64,000 nucleotides of DNA from Bellilinea sp040754815 (GCA_040754815.1 JBFMBX010000005.1:155071-219070), one strand, 5' to 3'. Positions 33,765 to 41,940 are shown, counted from the first letter of the stretch. Program-made: numbers and translations. The notes: generated by a model from the letters alone, not told the origin.

Positions 33765-33803
33765 CCGCCCTCGCTCGCACGGCGAGGGCGGCCATTTTTT
33801 TCT
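33765..33803 (+). terminator. intrinsic terminator of the Yip1-ABC operon
   Basis: A 10-bp GC stem (CCGCCCTCGC with GCGAGGGCGG) is followed by a run of seven T residues starting at 33795. It lies 26 bases past the permease stop. Confidence 0.85.
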
Positions 33804-33827
33804 TTCAAACCAATCTGCACCGACCAC

Positions 33828-33856
33828 TTGAAATTTCCACCTTTTTTCCTTAAAAT
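33828..33856 (+). promoter_or_regulatory. promoter of the ATP-grasp/esterase pair
   Basis: TTGAAA (33828-33833), a 17-base spacer and TAAAAT (33851-33856). The expected start is about 30 bases ahead of the ATG at 33892, and this directly follows the upstream terminator. Confidence 0.6.
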
Positions 33857-33891
33857 GTCAAATTATTCCTTTTGAATGTTCGGAGCAGCGG

Positions 33892-35049
33892 ATGAATTTC
33901 ATTGCCTTTTCCCCGCATTACCCGCCCAATTACCTGCCGTTTTGGGTCAATTTGCGCCGCATGGGCGTCAATGTGCTGGGGCTGGGCGATGCGCCGTGGG
34001 AAACCCTGCGCCCCGAAGTGCGCGCTACCCTCACCGAGTACTACGCCGTCTGGAACGGGCAGGATTACGACCAGCTGGTGCGGGCGGTGGGCTATTTTAC
34101 CCACCGCTACGGCAAGATAGACCGGCTGGAATCGCACAACGAATTCTGGCTGGAATCGGATGCCCGCCTGCGCACCGATTTCAACATCCGCGGCCTGCAC
34201 AGCGAGCATATTCCCGCCATCAAGCGCAAATCGCAAATGAAAACGATGTTTCTCAAAGCCGGCTTGCAGCCCATTCGCGGGCGGGTGTGCCACACGCCCG
34301 CCGAGGCTCACGCGCTGGCGGACGAACTGGGCTTTCCGTTGATTGCCAAACCGGATATCGGCGTTGGCGCATTCCAGACCTACCGCCTAAAAAGCCGCCG
34401 CGATATTGAGGATTTCTTCCAGCGCAAACCGCTGGTGGATTATCTGCTGGAAGAGCAAATCGAAGGTGAAATTGTCACCTTCGACGGCCTGACCAACCAG
34501 AACGGCAAGATTGTCTTTTCCTCGTCCATGCGTTACGGCAGTGTGATGGATATCGTTAACAACCAGACCAGTTTCTGGTATCTCATCACCCGCTCCATCG
34601 AACCGGATGTGGAAGCCGCCGGACGCAAGATTGTTTCGGTATACCGCTTGCAGGAGCGATTCTTTCACTTTGAGTTCTTCCGCACGCCGCAAGGCGACCT
34701 GCGACCGCTGGAAGTCAACATGCGCCCGCCGGGCGGCCTGACCACCGACATGTTCAACTTTGCCAATGATATTGATGTGTTTTACGAATACGCCAATGTG
34801 GTGGTCAACAACCGCTTCGATGCGCGCATCACCCGCCCCTACGCCTGCGCCTATGTGGGGCGGCGCAATGCCCTGCGCTACCGCCGCAGTGTAGAAGAAA
34901 TTACCGCTTCCTTTCCCCGGCAGGTGGTTTATCACGGCGTGATTGACGGGGCTTTTGCCGCCGCCATCGGTGATTACGGCTTCATCGTCCGTTCACCTTA
35001 CGAGGAAGAGGTCATTGAAATTGCCGGCCAGATAATTGAAGAAGTGTGA
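33892..35049 (+). CDS. ATP-grasp domain protein
   Basis: A 385-residue ATP-grasp ligase-like protein. A pre-ATP-grasp Rossmann-like part (about 1-110, opening NFIAFSPHYPPNYLPFWVNL) is followed by the ATP-grasp core with FPLIAKPDIGVGAF as the lysine and glycine loop and LLEEQIEGEIVTFDGL as the adenine-binding strand. The metal site lies in LRPLEVNMRPPGG (E and N). The product is unknown. Members of this family ligate a carboxylate to an amine, thiol or similar acceptor. It is followed 9 bases later by an alpha/beta hydrolase gene, so the ligase and esterase probably act in one small-molecule pathway. Confidence 0.83.
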   Translation: MNFIAFSPHYPPNYLPFWVNLRRMGVNVLGLGDAPWETLRPEVRATLTEYYAVWNGQDYDQLVRAVGYFTHRYGKIDRLESHNEFWLESDARLRTDFNIRGLHSEHIPAIKRKSQMKTMFLKAGLQPIRGRVCHTPAEAHALADELGFPLIAKPDIGVGAFQTYRLKSRRDIEDFFQRKPLVDYLLEEQIEGEIVTFDGLTNQNGKIVFSSSMRYGSVMDIVNNQTSFWYLITRSIEPDVEAAGRKIVSVYRLQERFFHFEFFRTPQGDLRPLEVNMRPPGGLTTDMFNFANDIDVFYEYANVVVNNRFDARITRPYACAYVGRRNALRYRRSVEEITASFPRQVVYHGVIDGAFAAAIGDYGFIVRSPYEEEVIEIAGQIIEEV

Positions 35050-35058
35050 GGCGGCAGG

Positions 35059-35811
35059 ATGAATATCGAATATCACCGCTGGTGGAGCGAAAACCTTAAA
35101 CAGGACATGGAATTGAAGGTCTATGGTCATGCCGGTAAGCCGGTGCTGGTCTTTCCGGCGATGGGCGGCCGTTTCTACGAATTTGAGGATTTCGGCATGA
35201 TTGCGGCGGCGGAGTGGTTCATCGCCGAGGGATTGTTTCACTTCTACACGGTGGACAGTGTGGACAATCAGGCGTGGTGCAACTGGAACGCGCATCCCTA
35301 CGAGCGGGGCTGGCGGCATGAGGATTACGACCGTTATATCCTCCATGAGGTTGTGCCGTTCATCCGGCAGCGCTGCGGGGCAGATGCCCTGCTGCTGACC
35401 ACCGGCTGCAGCATGGGCGGCTACCACTCGGCCAACTTCTTTTTCCGTCACCCGGATGTGTTCGACAGCGTCATCAGCCTGAGCGGGGTGTTCAGCCTGC
35501 GTCTGTTCGTGGGGGATTATGTGGATGAGCGGGTGTATTTCAACTCACCTTTGCTTTACCTGCCCAACCTGAACGATGAGTGGTATCTGGAAAAATACCG
35601 CCGCAGTCGCATCATTCTGTGCGCCGGGCAGGGCGCGTGGGAGGAAGAGATGAACGCCGAGCTGGCCGTGATGCGCGGCATTCTGCACGCCAAAGGCATT
35701 CCGGCATGGATTGACCTGTGGGGGCAGGATGTCAACCACGACTGGCCGTGGTGGCGGCGGATGCTGCCCTATTTTCTGGGCAAACTGGCCGAAAATCAGC
35801 CGCGCGGATAA
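35059..35811 (+). CDS. esterase-D/PHA-depolymerase-like alpha/beta hydrolase
   Basis: A 250-residue serine hydrolase. The nucleophile elbow is TTGCSMGGYHSANF (GxSxG). The oxyanion region is VLVFPAMGGRFYEFED, and the catalytic His is near the C-terminus in GQDVNHDWPWW. The core resembles the putative esterase family (PF00756 type). No signal peptide is present, so it is cytosolic. It is the second gene of a two-gene operon with the ATP-grasp protein and has a purine-rich ribosome-binding site (GGCGGCAGG). A substrate cannot be assigned. A nearby riboswitch or regulator is not seen. Confidence 0.83.
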   Translation: MNIEYHRWWSENLKQDMELKVYGHAGKPVLVFPAMGGRFYEFEDFGMIAAAEWFIAEGLFHFYTVDSVDNQAWCNWNAHPYERGWRHEDYDRYILHEVVPFIRQRCGADALLLTTGCSMGGYHSANFFFRHPDVFDSVISLSGVFSLRLFVGDYVDERVYFNSPLLYLPNLNDEWYLEKYRRSRIILCAGQGAWEEEMNAELAVMRGILHAKGIPAWIDLWGQDVNHDWPWWRRMLPYFLGKLAENQPRG

Positions 35812-36042
35812 TGCTATTTATCCTGATGCGGGGCGATGAACGGCTTAAATTTTGACCACACAGCGCAGAAAGTGGTATAAACAGAAAAGCATCCAACTCC
35901 CCCTTTCTTAAAATCTGCATGGTGGCTTTTTGTCTCCCGATGGGTGGAGAGGTGTTTTTTGTTCTGCTGCTTTCTTTGCCGGCCGGTTGGCTCATTCCGG
36001 GGCTGAGTTTTTTGCCTCTGCCCAAAAATAAGGAGTAATGCG

Positions 36043-36906
36043 GTGGATTTTTCCTTCCTTGTTATCATCCTGCAGTTGATTTTTCTGGAAGGCATCCTTT
36101 CGATTGATAACGCGGCGGTGCTGGGAGCGATGGTCTCCGGTCTGCCGGCCGATCAGCCCGTGCCGTGGCCGAAAGCCCTGCGCTGGCTGGGAAAACTGCT
36201 GGATAAACCGCTCGGCTACCAGCGCGAAGGGGCACTGCGCGCCGGTTTGCTGGGTGCTTACATTGGGCGCGGGCTGATGCTGCTGGCGGCCAGTTATATC
36301 ATCCGCAACCCGTGGCTCAAACTCGTCGGTGCGGCCTATCTGATTCGGCTGGCTCTGGATGATCTGGGTGCCGGCCACCACGACACCAGCGATGACGGCG
36401 TGCGGGAAGTCAGGCAGGCCGGTTTCTGGCTGACCGTTTTGAATGTGGAACTGATGGATCTGGCTTTCAGTCTGGATAATGTGGTGGCGGCGGTGTCGCT
36501 TTCCGATCAACTGTGGGTGGTGATGCTGGGAGTTGCCATCGGCATCATCGTGATGCGCTTTGCCGCCGGCATTTTCAGCAGTGTGGTGCTGCGTTTTCCG
36601 GTGCTAAAGGCGGCGGCCTACGTGCTGGTTTTGAATATCGGCGTGGAACTGGTGTTGGAGGAGATGGGGGTGATGGAATTCAGCGATTGGGAGCGTTTCG
36701 CCATCTCCGCTGCGACCATTTTGATTGCGCTGGCCTATGACCGCTTTGCTCCCTTGCGCCTCGTTTTGCGCCCCTTGTTGATCTGGCTCAGTCAGGGTTT
36801 TGGGCTGATCAACGCGATGATCAACTGGCTGCTGGCGCCGCTGCGCGGCCTATTTGGCCTGATTGGAAGGCTGTTCCGCCAGCCGGCGGTCAAAACCAGA
36901 GCGTGA
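36043..36906 (+). CDS. TerC family integral membrane protein
   Basis: A 287-residue polytopic protein of the TerC/LysE-related family, linked to metal export (notably manganese) and tellurium resistance. The two duplicated acidic motifs are present: LEGILSIDNAAVLGAMV in the first half and LMDLAFSLDNVVAAVSL in the second. About seven transmembrane helices are predicted. The start is GTG at 36043, set by AGGAG 7 bases upstream. The nearby ATG at 36038 is out of frame. Some family members are controlled by manganese riboswitches, but I do not find that motif in the 230-base leader. A terminator follows. Confidence 0.88.
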   Translation: MDFSFLVIILQLIFLEGILSIDNAAVLGAMVSGLPADQPVPWPKALRWLGKLLDKPLGYQREGALRAGLLGAYIGRGLMLLAASYIIRNPWLKLVGAAYLIRLALDDLGAGHHDTSDDGVREVRQAGFWLTVLNVELMDLAFSLDNVVAAVSLSDQLWVVMLGVAIGIIVMRFAAGIFSSVVLRFPVLKAAAYVLVLNIGVELVLEEMGVMEFSDWERFAISAATILIALAYDRFAPLRLVLRPLLIWLSQGFGLINAMINWLLAPLRGLFGLIGRLFRQPAVKTRA

Positions 36907-36934
36907 AAAGCGCGGTTTGAGGGGTTTTGCTCAT

Positions 36935-36959
36935 CCCGCCTTGGCAAGCGGGCTTTTTT
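36935..36959 (+). terminator. probable intrinsic terminator after terC
   Basis: CCCGC and GCGGG pair over an eight-base loop and are followed by CTTTTTT. The stem is short, so termination may be partial. Confidence 0.55.
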
Positions 36960-37037
36960 GCGCTGGCGCAAGCAACGGCGTTCGAAAATGTGTTATGCTG
37001 AGGTTCATTGAATCATTCAGCGGTATGGGAGGTAGAG

Positions 37038-37226
37038 ATGAACGAAGATCAGCAGGTTTGTGTGTATTGCGGGCGCGGTGCGCAGGAAGTGCCCCTGCTT
37101 TTACTCCGCTTTCGGGAAAATGATTACTGGATTTGTCCCCAGCACCTGCCGGTGCTGATTCATCAACCGGCGCGGTTGAGCGGTAAACTGCCGGGGGTGG
37201 AAAACCTCGAACCGCACGAGCATTAA
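37038..37226 (+). CDS. small zinc-ribbon-like protein
   Basis: A 62-residue cytosolic protein. It has a CVYCGRG Cys pair near the N-terminus and WICPQHLPVLIH in the middle, giving CxxC plus CxxH, a plausible single zinc site. The remainder is not recognised. GGAGGT 4 bases before the ATG at 37038 supports translation from there and not from the upstream in-frame ATG at 37008. It is a single small gene between terC and repeat cluster B. A role in metal sensing next to terC is possible but not shown. Confidence 0.62.
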   Translation: MNEDQQVCVYCGRGAQEVPLLLLRFRENDYWICPQHLPVLIHQPARLSGKLPGVENLEPHEH

Positions 37227-37259
37227 TGGAGAGGTGGTAAACCTCCCGCCCTGCCTGCG

Positions 37260-37505
37260 CAACGGCCCTGCGGGAGATTGCCGCGCCGCCTGCGGCGGCT
37301 CGCAATGACGTAAACCCTTAATGTCACCCCGAACGTCAGTGAGGGGTCTCCCGCCTTACCAACGCAACGGCCCTGCGGGAGATTGCCGCGCCGCCTGACG
37401 GCGGCTCGCAATGACGTAAACGGCTTAATGTGATTCCGAGCGAAGCGACACTTGCACCAAAGTTAATGTCATTCCGAGCGAAGCGAGGAATCTCCCGCAC
37501 TGCCC
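37260..37505. repeat. dispersed palindromic repeat cluster B
   Basis: Two copies of a unit starting CAACGGCCCTGCGGGAGATT and ending GCAATGACGTAAAC (about 37260-37316 and 37363-37420) are inverted relative to cluster A. They are followed by two units with TTCCGAGCGAAGCGA near 37433-37490. Palindromic cores GCCGCC/GGCGGC are shared with clusters A and C. Confidence 0.8.
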
Positions 37506-37550
37506 ACTTTATGGAGGGTGCTGCACCGGCGGGCCGGTATTCTGTCATAT

Positions 37551-37588
37551 AAAAACCGTCCATCTGTCAAATCAGGGGCGGTTTTTTT
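37551..37588 (+). terminator. hairpin terminator-like structure
   Basis: AAAACCGTCC pairs with GGGCGGTTTT (one G-T pair) over a 14-base loop, and the right arm runs into seven T residues. Because both arms are A/T-flanked, it could stop transcription from either direction. Confidence 0.65.
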
Positions 37589-37707
37589 GATGTGGTAAAC
37601 CTCACCTGCGGGGGTGGGAAAAGTTCGATATTTTGGATGATGATTGTCAGGCTAATGATGATTTTTGCCACTATTTGAATAGACGGCTTTTCATTAAGAT
37701 AGGTTCA

Positions 37708-38214
37708 ATGTTAACGGCGGAATTGCGTAATTTTCCGATCTTTGATGGGCTGCCCCCTTCGAAAGTCGAATGGCTGGCCGGCCAGTTCGAGCGTCTGGTC
37801 ATACCCGCCAAACGCACTATTTTTCAGCAGGGAGACCCGGCCGATTATCTCTACCTGTTAATCTCCGGCAAGGTTATAATTCGATACAAGCCGTACGACG
37901 GCCCGCCTCTCACCGTGGCCACCATTCAGGCGGGAGAGGTGTTCGGCTGGTCGGCGGTGCTGGGGCGGCACATTTACACCTCGGCGGCGGTCACGGTGGA
38001 AGACAGTAATTTGTACCGCATCAAGGGTGAACGGCTGAAAAGCGTGTGTGAAGAATGCCCCGAGACCGGTGCTTTGCTGTACCAGCGTCTGGCCCAAATT
38101 GCCAGCGAACACAAAAAGCACCTGCCCGCCGAGGGCGAATTACTGCGCGTGCTGACTTCAAATATGGACAAACAAGGGGAATGTTACCGGAGGATTGAAG
38201 ATGGGCGAGGCTAA
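37708..38214 (+). CDS. stand-alone cyclic nucleotide-binding (CRP-like) domain protein without HTH
   Basis: A 168-residue protein. A cNMP-binding beta-roll covers about residues 8-125, with IFQQGDPADYLYLLISGKV and the phosphate-binding-cassette region IQAGEVFGWSAVLGRHIYTS. A single long helix follows (about 110-145). The DNA-binding HTH of Crp/Fnr proteins is absent. The protein ends soon after the helix, and its last codons overlap the Nfu gene. It may sense a nucleotide or act as a protein-interaction domain. The ATG at 37708 was preferred to the upstream in-frame 37633. Translational coupling suggests a link to Fe-S assembly. Confidence 0.8.
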   Translation: MLTAELRNFPIFDGLPPSKVEWLAGQFERLVIPAKRTIFQQGDPADYLYLLISGKVIIRYKPYDGPPLTVATIQAGEVFGWSAVLGRHIYTSAAVTVEDSNLYRIKGERLKSVCEECPETGALLYQRLAQIASEHKKHLPAEGELLRVLTSNMDKQGECYRRIEDGRG

Positions 38215-38458
38215 AATTCCTGAATATAGCATCGAAGAACAGTTGCGCGGGTTGATCGAGCAGTTGAGCGCCTATATCGAAACCTACCACGGCGGTGAGG
38301 TGGAGTACGTTGGCTTTGATGGGCGGGTGGTCAAAGTTCGTCTTGGGGGTGCTTGCCTCGGCTGCCCGCTTTCGCCGGTGACCCTCAAGGGCTGGGTGGA
38401 AGGCACCATCAAGCAATTCTTCCCCGAAGTTCATGTGGAGGAAGAATCGGCGGCATAA
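38201..38458 (+). CDS. NifU C-terminal-like (Nfu) iron-sulfur scaffold
   Basis: An 85-residue Nfu domain that carries and transfers Fe-S clusters. The cluster-binding motif CLGC lies in RLGGACLGCPLSPVTLKG, followed by the conserved terminal helix VEGTIKQFFPEV. The family strand VEYVGFDGRVVKVRLGGAC is intact. GGAGG 7 bases before the ATG at 38201 fixes the start, which sits 14 bases inside the end of the cNMP-domain gene. No other suf, isc or nif genes are in the window. It is tail-to-tail with the SHOCT-like gene. Confidence 0.9.
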   Translation: MGEAKIPEYSIEEQLRGLIEQLSAYIETYHGGEVEYVGFDGRVVKVRLGGACLGCPLSPVTLKGWVEGTIKQFFPEVHVEEESAA

Positions 38459-38470
38459 AACCTTGCCGGT

Positions 38471-38866
38471 TTATTCCAGCCCCACTTCGATGTGTTCCTG
38501 ATCTTCTTCGTCGTAAATATCTACGATCTGACCCATTTCGCCCGCTTGAATGGCGTCCATGATTTGCCCCATTTCAATCTCGCCGATTTCCGGTGAGAAG
38601 CGGGCGCCCAGTTTCATGCCGGTGTTCAACACCGTCACCGGCAGGCGGATGTTGACGCGCACTTTACCGCTGCGCAGGTCGGTGATGCGTACCCGCAGCC
38701 AGCGCGGACGCGGGCGGCTGCCTTCGGCGGGCGGCTGAGGGGGTTTCTTTTCGGCGGCGGCACTGCCTTTTTCCAGCGCCTGCAGCAGGCGGATGCCCTC
38801 TTCCGGTGTAATTTTGTTTTCCTCAATCAGCTTGAGGATTTTCAACCGTTCTTCACTGCTTGCCAT
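38471..38866 (-). CDS. SHOCT-like domain protein
   Basis: A 131-residue protein. The N-terminal 35 residues (EERLKILKLIEENKITPEEG and IRLLQALEKG) are a SHOCT-like helix-turn-helix hairpin, often found in proteins linked to DUF2089 and YvlB-type regulators. A Pro/Lys linker is followed by a beta-rich region VRITDLRSGKVRVNIRLPVT and an acidic C-terminus. No membrane segment is present. Proteins of this kind sometimes oligomerise or bind membrane-associated partners, but the role is unknown here. It is convergent with the Nfu gene and divergent from chrA. Confidence 0.65.
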   Translation of the reverse strand: MASSEERLKILKLIEENKITPEEGIRLLQALEKGSAAAEKKPPQPPAEGSRPRPRWLRVRITDLRSGKVRVNIRLPVTVLNTGMKLGARFSPEIGEIEMGQIMDAIQAGEMGQIVDIYDEEDQEHIEVGLE

Positions 38867-38987
38867 CTTGGTTTGATCTTGTCTTTCAACTGCATCTCAA
38901 GTATCCTTATTGTAATTGAAAAGGCTGTTCCTTGCAGTCTTTTTCTCGTCTTGTTCGAAGTTTTGCGCCAAAGGAGATCGGTATTTG

Positions 38988-39509
38988 ATGGTGAATTTAT
39001 GGCAATTGTTCTGGATTTTTATCAAGGTCAATCTATTGACCACTTCCGGGCCGGCCTCGGTGGGTCTGCTCTACGAGGAAGCGGTGGGCAAACTGATGAC
39101 CGAAAAAGAATTTGTCGAGGCGGTGGGTTTTTCCAGCGTCCTGCCCGGTAGTGATGCCTTGCAGTTGGCCATGTTCGTCGGCTACCGCGCGGCAGGCGTG
39201 CCGGGGGCGTTGATTGCTCTGTTCGGCTCCATTCTGCCCCCCACCGTGTTGATTCTCAGTATTGTCAGTGTTCTCCGTTTCATCAGCGGTGAGGCGTGGG
39301 TGGGCAATTTTGTGCGCGGGCTTGCCCCGGCGGTGGCCGCTTTGATGGTGCTGGTGGCGTGGAATGTCTTTCGCGGTGAGGCAGGCGAAACCATCACCTG
39401 GTTTGCGGTGCTTGTGGCCGTCGGTGCGCTGATTGCCTATATTCTCAAAGTGCCGCCGCCGCTGGTGCTGGTGGTCTCCGGTATTCTGGGGATTATCGTG
39501 CTGCGATGA
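38988..39509 (+). CDS. half-size chromate transporter (ChrA family)
   Basis: A 173-residue protein with a single CHR domain of five to six helices, corresponding to the short-chain ChrA proteins that usually work as pairs. The family motif is FIKVNLLTTSGPASVGLLYEE. A second signature, VGFSSVLPGSDALQLAMFVGY, corresponds to the GLxxxxPGPxxQ region, with the prolyl-glycyl stretch altered to PGSDAL. No second ChrA gene is adjacent, so it may be a homodimer. The start at 38988 has AAGGAG at 11 bases, and GTG 38991 is an alternative. Its stop overlaps the Usp gene (ATGA). Confidence 0.78.
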   Translation: MVNLWQLFWIFIKVNLLTTSGPASVGLLYEEAVGKLMTEKEFVEAVGFSSVLPGSDALQLAMFVGYRAAGVPGALIALFGSILPPTVLILSIVSVLRFISGEAWVGNFVRGLAPAVAALMVLVAWNVFRGEAGETITWFAVLVAVGALIAYILKVPPPLVLVVSGILGIIVLR

Positions 39510-40357
39510 ACGAACTGCCGCCTCTTCTCATCGCATTGGAAAGCAGCCACCCGGACTTCCCGGCGCTGGAATACGGCGAAAATCTGGCTAAATTGATGTG
39601 CACACCGGTAAGGCTCTTGTGCGTGCGTCAGCGCGGTTCAACGGCCGCGCTGGAAGAACAGGCCGCGCGTTCCGCTGCCGCACTGAAAGAAAAAGGTGTG
39701 GCGGTAGAAATCGTCTGGAAAGAAGACGGTCTGGTCGAAGCCGTGCTGCGGGAGATGAAAGGAATGCCGGATGCGATGCTGGTCATCAGCGATAAGTACC
39801 GGCCGGTCTGGCGGCGTTGGGTGCGCTTTGGGCGCTTCCGCCGCTTGCAGGCAGCGCTTTCTTCGCCCATCCTGCGCGTGCGGGATGCCTGCTGGCCGCT
39901 GCAGAACATCATCGTGTGCAGCGGCGGGCTGCCCTATACCATTCCGGTGGAGCGGCTGGCAACCCGGCTGGCCAAAATTGCCGGCGCCCGCCTGACTTTT
40001 TTGCATGTGGTTGAACCGGTTACGCTGGATTACCCGCTGGCGCGGGAAATTCATTTACACTGGCAGCACCTGCTGGAAACCAACACACCCCAGGCGCGTC
40101 ATTTGAAACAGGCGCTGGATTTTGCCGCTCAGCACGGCGTGGAGGCGCGGGTGGTGGTGCGCCACGGCCTGATTCTGCATGAGATACTGGATGAAATTCG
40201 CCACGGCGGTTATGATCTGGTCGGCATGGGTTCGATGTACAGTTCCACCAGCCTTTCGCGGCTGTTCCGCCCGGATGTAACCGCGCTGGTCTCTGCCGAG
40301 GTAGATTGTCCGCTGCTGACTCAGCGCGGCCCGGCTGAAAATCTGACCAACGGTTAG
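39506..40357 (+). CDS. tandem universal stress protein
   Basis: A 283-residue protein with two Usp-like halves. The first (about 1-135) is diverged. The second opens with NIIVCSGGLPYTIPVERLAT and carries LTFLHVVEPV, then ends with the nucleotide-loop-like YDLVGMGSMYSSTSLSRLFRPDV and VDCPLLT. The consensus GxxGxxxS loop appears as GMGSMYSSTS. It would act in the cytosol as an ATP-binding stress protein. Four-base overlaps join it both to chrA upstream and, tail-to-tail, to the opposite-strand membrane-anchored gene. Confidence 0.8.
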   Translation: MNELPPLLIALESSHPDFPALEYGENLAKLMCTPVRLLCVRQRGSTAALEEQAARSAAALKEKGVAVEIVWKEDGLVEAVLREMKGMPDAMLVISDKYRPVWRRWVRFGRFRRLQAALSSPILRVRDACWPLQNIIVCSGGLPYTIPVERLATRLAKIAGARLTFLHVVEPVTLDYPLAREIHLHWQHLLETNTPQARHLKQALDFAAQHGVEARVVVRHGLILHEILDEIRHGGYDLVGMGSMYSSTSLSRLFRPDVTALVSAEVDCPLLTQRGPAENLTNG

Positions 40358-41043
40358 TGTTTGAGGGTGGTGCTGGTTTCTTCCCACTTTTTGACCGCCG
40401 CGCGGATCAGGTTCTGAATTCCCTCATCCGGAACGGCATCAATGCCGTTGAACCGTTCGCGGTCAACCCAGACCACCACCCCCATGTTCATTTCCTCCGT
40501 CAGGCGGATGGTGCGCTCGGCAAAGGGCGAATGGGGCAGCATTTCCTGCAGAATTTCATCAATCTGTCCGACGATGGATGTGGCACGCGGTTTGTCAACC
40601 GGTAAAACGGCAGCCGCCAGCACAGATGAATCGGGCAGGGAGACCGGGGGCGGGGCGGGTTTGACTTCCGGCGCAGGGGGCAGTCCCTTTTCCATCCCCA
40701 GCCAGTTGTTCCATGTTGCGGCGGCCTCGCGCAAGGTGTGCAGTTGTTCCAACGGTATCGTTTCGCGGCTCAGGTAAATCTTGCGGTCAATTTCCGTCAC
40801 CAGTTTACCGGTGGATTTTTCGCGGTACAGGCGCACCAGCGGGGTAAATCTTTCCAGCGGCAGGCCGGTGTAAGGCTCTTCGGCGGCCGGCTTGGGGGCG
40901 CTCTTTTCTTCGGCTTTTTCGGCGGTTTCTTCTTCCACTTCTTTGCCGCGAGTGGTGAAGAAATAAGTAACCGCCGCACCGATCAGAAAACCGAGGGTGG
41001 TGAACAACAGAGCAGGGAGAAGGAAATTACCGGAATTGAGCAT
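40354..41043 (-). CDS. membrane-anchored hypothetical protein
   Basis: A 229-residue protein with one N-terminal transmembrane helix (LLPALLFTTLGFLIGAAVTYFF) and a charged Glu/Lys-rich linker (EVEEETAEKAEEKSAPKP). A soluble C-terminal domain of about 150 residues contains a Pro-rich loop (PPAPEVKPAPPPVSLP) and a late helix AERTIRLTEEMNMGVVVWVD. I do not recognise the family. The topology suggests a short outside segment and a cytoplasmic domain. It lies between usp (convergent, 4-base overlap) and fpg (36 bases downstream of the fpg stop). Confidence 0.6.
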   Translation of the reverse strand: MLNSGNFLLPALLFTTLGFLIGAAVTYFFTTRGKEVEEETAEKAEEKSAPKPAAEEPYTGLPLERFTPLVRLYREKSTGKLVTEIDRKIYLSRETIPLEQLHTLREAAATWNNWLGMEKGLPPAPEVKPAPPPVSLPDSSVLAAAVLPVDKPRATSIVGQIDEILQEMLPHSPFAERTIRLTEEMNMGVVVWVDRERFNGIDAVPDEGIQNLIRAAVKKWEETSTTLKH

Positions 41044-41079
41044 GACAGCCTCACTTTCACAACAGTTTCAGGTGGATGA

Positions 41080-41940
41080 TCATTTTCCCCCAGCAGGTGC
41101 AACCTTCAGGGGCTGACAGGCAGGACAGAAATGGGTGCCGCGCTGACCAACCAGCAGGCGTGCAACCGGCGTGCCACATTGTGGGCAGGGTTCGCCGCTG
41201 CGCCCGTATACACGAAAGTAATTTTGAAAACTTCCGCCGCGATAGACCCAGTCAATGCTGGCGCCGTTGCGGCGGATGCCTTCCTGCAATACACTGCGGA
41301 TGGCGGCCAGCAGGCGCGCGGCTTCTTCTTCGCTGAGCAGATGGGAGGGGGTGAGAGGATGCAGGCGGGCAAGGTGCAGGGCTTCATCGGTATAGATGTT
41401 GCCCAGTCCGGCGAGGAAGGACTGATCGAGCAGCAGGGGTTTCAACTGACGGCGAAAACGGCGCAGCCGTTGGTAAAAAAGGGGCGGCGTCAGGGCTTCA
41501 TCCAGCGGCTCCGGCCCCAGACCGTTGAGAACGGCCTGCGGGTCATCCGCCAGCCAGATGCGCCCGAACTTGCGCGGATCGTTGAATGCCAGCCCCCAGC
41601 CGTCGGTGAGGTGGAAAATCAGCCGGTCGTGCGGCCGGGGCGGCAGGGGGCGGCCGGCCTCATCGGCGGCGGGTTCAAGGCGCAAATCCCCACTCATGCG
41701 CAGGTGAACGAGCAGGGTGGGGCCGTTCAGGTGGATGAGGATGAATTTGCCGCGCCGGCCGAGGCGTTGAACCGCCTGATGCCGGATTTTTTGCAGGAAA
41801 ATTTCGGGCCGGGGGGTGGCAAGGCTGCGCTGCCAGTGGATTTCGGCTTCCCGAATGACGCGCCCCACCAGCGGCGGGCTTTCCCTACCGCCGTTTTGCA
41901 GGGCGCGCACAATGGTTTCGACTTCAGGAAGTTCCGGCAT
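41080..41940 (-). CDS. mutM: formamidopyrimidine-DNA glycosylase
   Basis: A 286-residue base-excision enzyme that removes oxidised purines such as 8-oxoguanine and nicks the abasic site. The N-terminus MPELPEVETIVRAL supplies the catalytic Pro2/Glu3 (after Met removal, P1/E2). LLDQSFLAGLGNIYTDEAL is the helix-two-turn-helix with the conserved Asn. A C-terminal zinc finger has CPQC, a spacer of 16, then CPAC. The length is standard. It is followed by the membrane-anchored hypothetical gene and preceded at 29 bases by prs. Confidence 0.95.
   Translation of the reverse strand: MPELPEVETIVRALQNGGRESPPLVGRVIREAEIHWQRSLATPRPEIFLQKIRHQAVQRLGRRGKFILIHLNGPTLLVHLRMSGDLRLEPAADEAGRPLPPRPHDRLIFHLTDGWGLAFNDPRKFGRIWLADDPQAVLNGLGPEPLDEALTPPLFYQRLRRFRRQLKPLLLDQSFLAGLGNIYTDEALHLARLHPLTPSHLLSEEEAARLLAAIRSVLQEGIRRNGASIDWVYRGGSFQNYFRVYGRSGEPCPQCGTPVARLLVGQRGTHFCPACQPLKVAPAGGK

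Larger units (their letters stand above)
37227..37707. other. non-coding stretch holding repeat cluster B and a terminator
   Basis: About 480 bases. The first 280 are dispersed palindromic repeats, followed by a hairpin terminator at 37551-37588. The final 120 bases are the leader of the cNMP-domain gene. I see no gene. Confidence 0.7.

Noticed and set aside
35812..36042. Manganese (yybP-ykoY) riboswitch ahead of terC
   Set aside because: The conserved core segments of the motif are not present. The leader shows no matching paired elements.
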